NCBI GenBank assembly: GCA_943735955.1
Contig: OX030961.1
Span: 2,120,983 to 2,184,982, forward strand
From: Piscicola geometra
Lineage: Eukaryota; Annelida; Clitellata; Hirudinida; Piscicolidae
DNA length: 64,000 nt
Direction: 5' to 3'
The position numbers and the translations under genes are program-made. Under the pieces are notes generated by a model. That model saw only the letters and a program-made list of their open reading frames with translations. It was not told where the DNA came from and searched no databases. Below are positions 55,591 through 64,000 of this stretch, piece by piece (positions within the stretch are counted from its first letter, which is position 1; each line of letters starts with the position of its first letter).

Positions 55591-58500
55591 TTAGAATGTT
55601 CCATAAAAGTCATCTACGCCGTTGTTCGCAACGGAAGATAAAACAAACTTTGTTTCCGTCACGTACTTCTGTTTTTTGTATCTTTTAAACATTTTCCCAA
55701 TTTTTTTATCACTTTCTTTTTCTTCTGAAAAGTCTTTCTTTTCTTCTAAATCTTCGTCAGCCTCCGTATTGAAACACTCTCCTTTTACCTTTTCCAGAAC
55801 ATCGTCTCCTTTCTGTAACTCATCTTGGCAGCTATCATCATAGGCGAGCCTTTTCACCACAGACTTCTTTTGGACGGTTTTTGTTAGTCTCCTCTTGACT
55901 CTGGTGCCATCAGGAAGCACGTCTACACTCTCTTGCACTATTGTTCTCACCGCAGGACTTTCCTCAGAGCCGCTGTTATAGACTTTGAAGCACGTATCTA
56001 GTTCTATCTGTTTTAAAAACAACTTTGGAAAAATAGACTTAGTCTTAGCGAAAGATGAAATTTCTTTTTCATTGATGACCAGGTTTTTGTAAACCACGCC
56101 TCCAATCAGTTCTTGCACCACTTCAATGGGCTGGTCCTCTTCCACTTCTTCTGCTTCTTGCATCTCTAGCACTTCATTCTGTCTCCTAAACACTTTTGTC
56201 ATCAACACTGTCTTCACCACGGGAATATCTTCGGAGGTTTTTTCATTGAACACCTCTTCTGAGTTGGTGCTGGCTGCTGCAGAATCTTCAGGGCCAGTGA
56301 CGTCACTAGCCAGCGTGGTCACGTGTTCTATGATGTCATAGTGGCTGGTTTCTTCGAGGATGACAGCATCGGTGATGACACCACGGGACAAGGTGATCAG
56401 TCCCACTGGTCTGAAGAAACGAGTAGTGCTCTTCTTGCACACTGACCTGGAGCCGTTCTCCAGCAAGGAACTGCATTCGGCCACACTAGTAGACGATATC
56501 ATGTCACCTTCTACTCTTTTTATCAATGTTTTATCATCATTGCAAGTGCTCAGTTTGTCTGTAGCGCCCCTGAGGTTCATCCAGATGGTTTTACGTTTCA
56601 CGGGAAGATTTTCATCGGAAAATTCATCTTCACACTGCTTTACAATTGTCTCAGCTCTCAAGTCTTCTTCAAATTCTTCCACACTGGAGTCAGCTGGCAT
56701 TGACAAGTAAATCTCTTCTACTTCCTTGCACAAGTCTTCAATTCTCTCAGAAGTGACAATTTCCTCCCTGTTCTTAAAAAACTTTTCAGACACGAAGCGG
56801 AAGTAAGTAGTGGTGATGATTTTCTTTTTAATGATTCTGTTCTCGGAAGTTGTTTCTTCATCTTCTGACACATCCACTCTTGACCTGATCTCACCTTCGT
56901 AAACTCTCCTCTCGAACTCATCCACTTCCTTCTTCACCAGTGTAACACCTCTCTCTACAGGCATCGTTTCAACCTCTTTTTGATTTTCATAAACTGCCGC
57001 AACTAAAACTAAACTCCTTGTATCTTCTTCTCTATTTTCTTCCACGAAAAATTCTGATTCAGGTTGAGTTTTCAAACTGCTAGCTTGAGTTTTTGGTAAC
57101 GCTTTAATTTCAACTTTAGAGTTGAAAACTTTATTATAACCTTTTCTTGTTCTTTTCTTGTCAGAAACGTGGCAATCAATGGCATTGCTGAGATCTCCTT
57201 CCTCCAGTCGGGCCTCTATCACTGGCGTGCACATTTTTACATTGAAAACCCCCGTGGGAATCGACAACGAAGCTTTTGTAATCTGGCTGAAAATAACATT
57301 CTTGTTTGAGTTAATTTCTGGTGAATTCTGACTCCTTGGACATTTGACGGCAATCATTGGGATGAAAAATTCTTTTTTCCACTCTTTATTCTTGACGAAG
57401 CCTAGCTTGCCACTTTGTAGTGTCTCGTAGCACTTGTCTTCGCACTCCATGGAACCAGAAATAAAACCCTTGTTCGCTTCTTTGCTCGCTTCGTAATCTT
57501 CAAACACCGCGTGCTGAGGTTTCTTCGATATGCGAATATTGTTGACGACGGTGGATCTTTTTTCATCGTTTTTAATTTTTATTCTTTCATGCTCGACTAC
57601 GCATTGATTTGGAACTTCGAAACTAAGGTCGACCCCATCTTCCACAGTCACCCACGCTTCCTCTACTTCCTCACTCACAACCTCCTCCTTCAACATCGGG
57701 TTCTTGCTCTCTGATATCTCGTAGTAAGGCCTCAACGCTAAGCATTTAACCACCTGCTTGTAAACTTTGGTTTTATTCTCTAAGAATTCTTCATCAATTT
57801 CAACAGTTCTTGTCTTTTTCAAAGAATCGTGGCATTCTACTTGATCATGTCGCTCATCAATACCTTTTGACGGATCAATAATGTACTTAATCAGCACTTT
57901 CTCAATCGGGATTGCATCAAGTGAGTAAATACTTTCATATTCCTTAAATATGCCCGTATAATCATTGTTTCGAGTGTTCTCATCAACCACAATTTCATTT
58001 CCTCTAACCTCCACCACAATTACGTATAGTTCAATCTTAACTAGAAACATCTGAATGACATCACTCGTTCCCAATGATGACTCTACAACAGGCAGAAATA
58101 CTTCTCGTGTTACTGTCTTCCATTTAACAAGGCTTCCATCGAAGAGTAGAGCTTCTTTCTCTTCTTCTCGTACCTTTTTCTGCTCTTTGCCCCTCACATA
58201 AGATTTATTGTCAGCAAAATTTCCATTATCTTTCTTTAAAAGATGCACTTTGACTGAGTGATTGTTTTCATTAGTATGTCCTTCCAGCTCTTTGTCCACT
58301 TCAATGTCTACTTTAAAGTTGTGTTCCATGTACAAATCGCATACGCACAGCAACAGTTCAAACAAGTATTGTTTTCTTCCTACCTCTTCATACTTAACTT
58401 TCACATCTGCGTAAAACAAATCTGCCGATAGGTCAACTGTTATCCTTGGAATGACGCTGACGAACTCAACAAGCAGCCACCTTTTCAGCGACCCGTTACT

Positions 58501-61500
58501 GTTAAATTCATCACCTCGGTCGCTGACCTTTGTATGGTATTCTGTTGCTTTTTCGTTTTTGCAGAGATGATCTTCATCCACACAAACTTCTGAAGATCTC
58601 GAGCGTATTCTGAGCTTTCGCTTTCTGTGAGCACACCCGTTGTCAAAGTGCTCTTCATATTCATTTGAAACAATGACCAGGTCTTCGGACGACAAACAAT
58701 TCGTTTGTTTTGTCTTAACCTCGTATATGGCTTCCACTACATCAATTTCTTCAATACACACGTCTACTAGTATTTTAGAGGCTTCCGAATCATTAGGCAA
58801 TTTCCTTTCTGGTAGATCTTCTCTCAGGTACAGAGGTCTTGATGTGTACTTGGTAGTTCTCTTGATGAAGTGCTTAGTGTTCTGATCGGTTTTCAAAACT
58901 TCCAGCTCCACCATCTGTCTGCTCCAAGACTCGCCTAGTTCGTAGCATGGATTGATTGGCAGAAACAAGTTGTCGGTTCTCATACTTGTGTATTTGTCAT
59001 CTGTCAGTTTACTTTTCAATTCAATCATGAACTGTATGCTTATCTTATCAAACTCTTCTCCACTGTCTTTCAGACTTTTGATCTTTTTTGCTTTCAAAAC
59101 AGTGTGACAATTTAGACCAAATGACTCAATCTTGGTGTTGGGAAAATGCACATCAACTTCACTCACATCCCTCTTCACCATTTTTTCAACGAAGCTGCTT
59201 CCATTCAAAACAGATACTTTGTCGACTTGAAAGAATGAATTAGTGGTGATCTTAGATTTTATAAAATCTCCATTTTTCAGTTGTTGAAAGTTCTCAGTTG
59301 TGCATACTTTCTGTTTAGCGTTCTTGACATCTAACTCAGCTAAGAGAGAATTGAACGGACAAACAGCTTGCTCGATAGGCTTTTCTTCAACTGAATCATT
59401 CACAGACTCGACAACACTTTGATGCGAACGAGCCTCTTCTGCTATTTTTGACAATCTTTTTTCTTTTGCGTTTGTTTCTTTTTCCTTTAATTGTGTTTTT
59501 GTTACATCGCTCTCAACTAATTCTTTCTCAACATTTTTCTTTAGTCTAGCAGTGATCTTCGTAACTTCTGTGTTGAGAGGCACGCCATTTGACATGTATT
59601 TGATGTAGTTGTAGCTCTCGACTGTAGATTCACACTTTGTCGAATCATGCACGCCCATGTCCAGCTCGAAGAGGTACTCGTTGATCTCCACCTTCAACAA
59701 ATCTTCTCTAGTGCTCACTTCAGGCATTCTCCCAGCACCCTGACGTTTCAGTGTGGTGATGGGTCGAATGTACTTAGTGGTGACAACCTTCTGCTTGAAT
59801 CTCACGTCATTAATTGTTTTTTCATTTTCTGTTTCAGTTGTTTCTACTTGAGTGGCTCCTTCAATTTCTTCAATTAACTTTTCATTGGCTTCAGTTTCAG
59901 CATTGTTTTCAACACCACCACTTGCTTTTATGAACGCTTTAACCATTACCAAGTGTTTTTTCATTGGAGCCCCACATGGCGTTTTTCCTTCAAGCCATTT
60001 GTCACTCACAGAAAAGTCTACATTTCTGGCTCCCAAGTCAGTGATTCCACAAGGATGCATGAAAACCTCTTCTTTGACGACCTGTTTCATCACTTTCATC
60101 ATTTCAGGTGGTGCACTTTGGATGGAAACTCCTTGAGTTTCTTTGAAGTATTTCTTGATATATGTGGTTGTTTTGACTTTGTGTTGACAGTGATCACCCT
60201 CCAGAGACTTTGTATTGAAGGTGGCGTATTCAGTCAACACGTCATCTTTCACCGTGTATCCTTTCGTGTCCACTTGAGAGTTTGCTTCAGCTTCATTGAG
60301 GCTTTTTGATGAACAAGTTTCTTGTGAGTTTTTCAAAAGCACTTTAGTACTCACTTTTTTGACAAGACCAGAATCTAGCTGTTGTTCTTCACTATTGCTA
60401 ACCTCTACTTTGATCTGACAATTCAATGGATCCAAACCTATATGCGGCATTTCCAAAATGTTCTCTTTAATCATCGTTTTCACCAACTTTTCAACTTTTT
60501 TGCTTTTCATCAATTTTCCATCGCATTCTGTCAGCATAGTGATTGGCTTGAAAAACTGAGATGTGAGTATCTTGACTATTTTCACAGAACTTCCATTTTC
60601 AGATTTTAATGTGAATTCTTCTTCGCTGTTTTTTACTTGGATTGTTCCTTCTAGAAGTTTCTGAACGAATCTTGGAGGCTTTATTTTAGCAGTGAAACAT
60701 ACTTTTTTAATTCTTTGAACAGTTTCACTTTCACTCAGCTTCAACAACTGTACATTGTCATATATGTTCTCACTGTCATTATTCTCACAAGTTTTTGTTT
60801 GAGTTGGTTCATCGTTGACATCAATGGTAAGCTCACAATTCTCCGCGTAAGGCTCTATATAGCCACAATCCAGACTCACAAAAACGTCAAAAACTTCTCT
60901 TGCCGTTTCGTTCATTTGAACGCTTATTTCAGGAAGGTCGTCTATTTTGTAAGTTAGTTCGAGACAAGGCACAATGTGTTTTATGATGATGACTTTGTGG
61001 TTTTCTATTCTTTCTTTGTCCTGATTGTACCTTCCGATGCCTGTCACTTCAAAGTGCAACTCTTCAGGACAGGTTATCAGCTTCTTCATAGGTTTTTCAC
61101 TCCTTGAACTGTTGTTGTCCACCATTCTTGTTGTCACTAATTTCACGTTCCTTATTGTGCCGTCTTCGAGAGTTTCTTTGAAGTGCTCCAGACTGCTTAC
61201 AAAATGAAAGTTATCAAAATCTTTTTTATCTTGGGGCATTTCGAAAATATTTTCTATGACATTAGATACTATGCAGTTTTCTTTCATTAAAAGTCTTTTT
61301 TGAATTCCTGGAGAAGACTTTATCAGTTTGTAAATTGGCTTTTTGATCAACGTTGTCATTATTTCTTTCTTGATCAACTTTCCACCAACTAATGTTTCTT
61401 TAATGACTTCTCGCTCGAGAGATCCAAAAAAAGGTCCTTCTGCGATTGTTTCAAACTGCTTTTTGTTGTTACTTGAATCAGCATCGACAGAACTCTCTAT

Positions 61501-64000
61501 TTTCAAAAACATCTTCAAATGACCTTTTATAGACTCAACATCATTTTTTTCGGATTTTTGTTTGTCGAATTCGTAAGTGAATCTTACGTCATATAAAGAC
61601 GGGTCGGGCTCGATATAAGTGTTAGGAACAAGAATACTGTACTCTTCAGTAACTAGTTTCGTGAGCTTTTCTGATTTATCGATGTTTTGCAATTGGCTAT
61701 TATGAAAGTGTTTTTGAACAATTGGTATAATATCTTTGGTTGTCAGTGTTTTTTTCTTGGAAACTAAATTGTCAGGCAATTTTTCAATTGATTCTTCCAC
61801 ATATAATTTTTTGTACGGCGTACCTTCCACTTTTTCAGTTGAAATTTTAGTTTCTTTTGTTATTTTTTGGCATGCTTCTTCCATTTCTATCTTTTTACTT
61901 ATTATGTTATTTTCGACTATATTTTCTTTTTTTGAATATATTTCAATTGGTATCAATTGTATCTTCTCTATAGAAGCTTTGCTCGCTTGAGGCTCCATTA
62001 CTTCGTGGAACAATGGCTTCTTGCATGGTACCTTGTTGATGTTGTAGGTTATGCTGGAAAGCGTCAGTGTGTGATTGGATAAATGTTCTTTGAAGGAAAA
62101 AATCGAAAGTTCTTGCTTCTGCAAGCCCGTAACAGTCAGAGTGAAGATGGCAGAGTGTTTAGTGAAAGCCTTAAAGAAGAGTTTTCGCAAATCTTTACTA
62201 TCGGGTGTGTTGAAAATGGCACCCTTGATTTCGCATACTTGAAAAGTCTCATTCTGGATCTACAATTGTGAGACAAATACATTAAATAGTGAGTTTAAAC
62301 CAATATAACAATTAATAGGCATTAAATTTTTTAATACTTTAATTGTAAACTTAGAAAGCATAACTTAGAAATCTACCTGAACATTTGAAACTCTGAATAC
62401 TTCGTTCCAGCCACAAAGGTCTTCTTGCGAGGCAATCGCTTCAGACGTTCCGCAGGAGATCTTCAGTTTGATACCTTTCAAGTCATGAAGTAAGTTTTCA
62501 CTATCATTTTCAGTAACGTAAAAGACAAATTCGGCCTGGTAAAAGACGCGATTCAAGCATTTGTGCATGTAGCTGAGAGTGTATTCCTTCAAGGGAGAGT
62601 TCGCAAGGAGATAACTGTGTTGTTTTGAAACGTGAATTAGTCATCAGTTATATATAAGAAAATACTATTTAAAAGATTTTTTGTGAAAATATTATTTTTA
62701 TTTTATGCTTTCATGAAGTGATCGAGATAATTAACTGTTCACTACCTTCCACCCTGCTTCAAGACGAAGAGAATATTGGCATTGGAATCATCTTTGTAAA
62801 GCTTGATTTTGCCTGTCATTTCTGCCCAACCTGTGCCTTCAATTTAAAGCATCAAAGTTAGAAAATGATGTTAATGAAGATGATTATAAAATTATTCAAA
62901 AATTACAATTTAAATAGACTTAAAAACTCTAACCTGGAGACAAATGATACAAGAAAACAAAATCTTCCAAATGACTGGAAACAATGCTTTCTGGTAAATT
63001 CTTGCTCAAAAGATCATCGGAAAGTGAAAGAACTACAGGGGAACTAAAGGTTTGGTTGAAGGGAGTGACCGTCACCAAGGGGGAACACAGAAACGACTGA
63101 CAACATGCTTGGAGCAAACTGGCACTAACTGGTTGTGCCTGAAAAAAATTAATTGAGTGTTCATCTTGTTTGAGTATATAGAAGTTTGTTACAAATAAGC
63201 ATAATTTAAAAACAAAAAAATCATAGTTTTTCATTAATAAAAGTATAATAACTCAACACTAAAAAATACATTTTAAAAGTGTTTTTGTAAGTGTCTAACA
63301 GATAGAGAAAGGAATGGTAGACGGTGATTGGAAGGATGAGGTCCCACTTTGAGACAGATTGGAAGGGTGGGAAGTTGGAGACTGAGACCTGGGCTGCACA
63401 GTTCACTCTCAACCTAAAAAAATAGTTTAGTGAAAGTTCATATAAAGTAAGATGCATTTTATAAGTTTAACAATAAAATAAATTAACACAGTTAATTGGA
63501 AAGAATTTGTTCGTTTAAATGTAATAACCAAACTTTACACGTTTAATATTTTGATTTAACGATGTAAAATTTAAGAGTGCTAACCTGTTGAGGTCTGATG
63601 ATGAGAGCAAAGTACCAAGGAAGAGAAGCTGTGACGATATGTGTGCGCTGCTCTTTGTACAACGGATGATCAAGTTTGACACCTTTGTGAGTGCGTTTTT
63701 ATGTATGTGTGATTGATTTTTTAATATTTTTTCTTCTTCTTCCCTTGAATTTCAAGGCTCCTTTTGGGCGTCGATAGGAATCGAACCCATGCTAGTGAGT
63801 CAAACACCGAGCGTTTCACCGCAAGGCTGTCTCGTCGCTCACAATGTTCGAGAGTACCAAAAGCTCAACAAACCTTTGAAGGTGGGTCTGAGGAGAGTGA
63901 TGGGCAAGCCTTTGAGGGGAGGACTCAGATGTTCTCTCCAGTTGAGGCCATCTGAGCATCTAAGTGTCAGCAGCTCCATCTCCCCTCTTTTCAGACTCGC
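55591..64000 (-). CDS. ANK: Giant ankyrin: end of ZU5-N, ZU5-C, UPA, then 2.2-kilo-residue giant exon (partial, 5' end beyond window)
   Basis: Ankyrins tether membrane proteins to spectrin. Exons: 64000-63874 (continues off window), 63682-63585, 63413-63300, 63138-62934, 62836-62746, 62614-62377, 62259-55591, 2513 residues with phases agreeing throughout. ZU5-N end: MELLTLRCSDGLNWREHL, ASLPWYFALIIRPQQ. ZU5-C: AQPVSASLL, CSPLVTVTPFNQTFSSPVV. UPA: GWAEMTGKIKLYKDD, EYTLSYMHKCLNRVFYQAEF, then VCEIKGAIFN. The last exon encodes about 2222 residues, Glu/Lys/Val-rich, built of a degenerate unit of about 125 residues whose core looks like KKIITTTYFRFV or TTKYIRPITTL. The frame ends FYGTF-stop. No death domain is encoded in the giant exon or downstream before MDH1. 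Giant exons after UPA are known in fly Ank2, worm UNC-44 and vertebrate neuronal ankyrins. Confidence 0.88.
63750..63845 (-). mobile_element. tRNA-derived SINE head, third type
   Basis: Minus strand reads GAGCGACGAGACAGCCTTGC, GGTGAAACGCTCGGTG, then B box GGGTTCGATTCCTATCGACG. The A- and B-box spacing is tRNA-like. No tail or duplication is clear. It lies in an ankyrin intron. Confidence 0.55.

Overview
This is animal nuclear DNA, AT-rich, with short introns (mostly 50-500 bp) bounded by GT and AG. The genes are metazoan: talin, a giant ankyrin, a matrixin protease, a Gab-like PH adaptor, an SLP-76/BLNK-like SH2 adaptor and the E3 ligase Hakai. A small amidated-peptide precursor, tRNA-derived SINEs and hAT transposons suggest an invertebrate bilaterian. 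I cannot name the phylum. Exon models were built by hand from reading frame, splice signals and family alignment; for most genes the exon lengths sum to a multiple of three.

Layout. 178-13114 (-): 5' part of talin, 29 exons from the FERM start into the rod, running off the left edge; its introns are packed with simple repeats and one holds a complete non-autonomous hAT element (9262-10502). 13663-15426 (+): an SR splicing factor, divergent from talin. 16047-18872 (+): a BTB-BACK protein. 18873-27450: gene-poor, with two small secreted-peptide genes (23943-24337 and about 25127-25651), SINEs and possible exons of a small membrane protein. 27453-30483 (+): Gab-like PH adaptor. 31251-32476: 31-bp satellite. 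33779-35787 (-): Hakai/CBLL1. 36582-38152 (-): short matrixin metalloprotease. 39127-40716: hAT transposon with a transposase remnant. 41090-45280 (-): SLP-76/BLNK-like adaptor (SAM, Pro-rich, SH2). 46910-50967 (+): ankyrin-repeat protein with a Lys/Glu-rich tail. 51938-55003 (-): cytosolic malate dehydrogenase. 55591-64000 (-): 3' part of an ankyrin with a 6.7-kb giant exon, open at the right edge.

There is no operon logic. Several genes belong to adhesion, cytoskeleton and tyrosine-kinase signalling (talin, ankyrin, Gab-like, SLP-76-like, Hakai), but nothing shows that the clustering is functional.

Most notable points: a precursor predicted to yield a W-x7-W-amide peptide; talin introns whose simple repeats start at the 5' splice site; a roughly 125-residue degenerate repeat filling the giant ankyrin exon; an SLP-76/BLNK-type adaptor outside vertebrates; a matrixin with a degenerate cysteine switch; and a perfect 33-bp-arm palindrome in a malate dehydrogenase intron.
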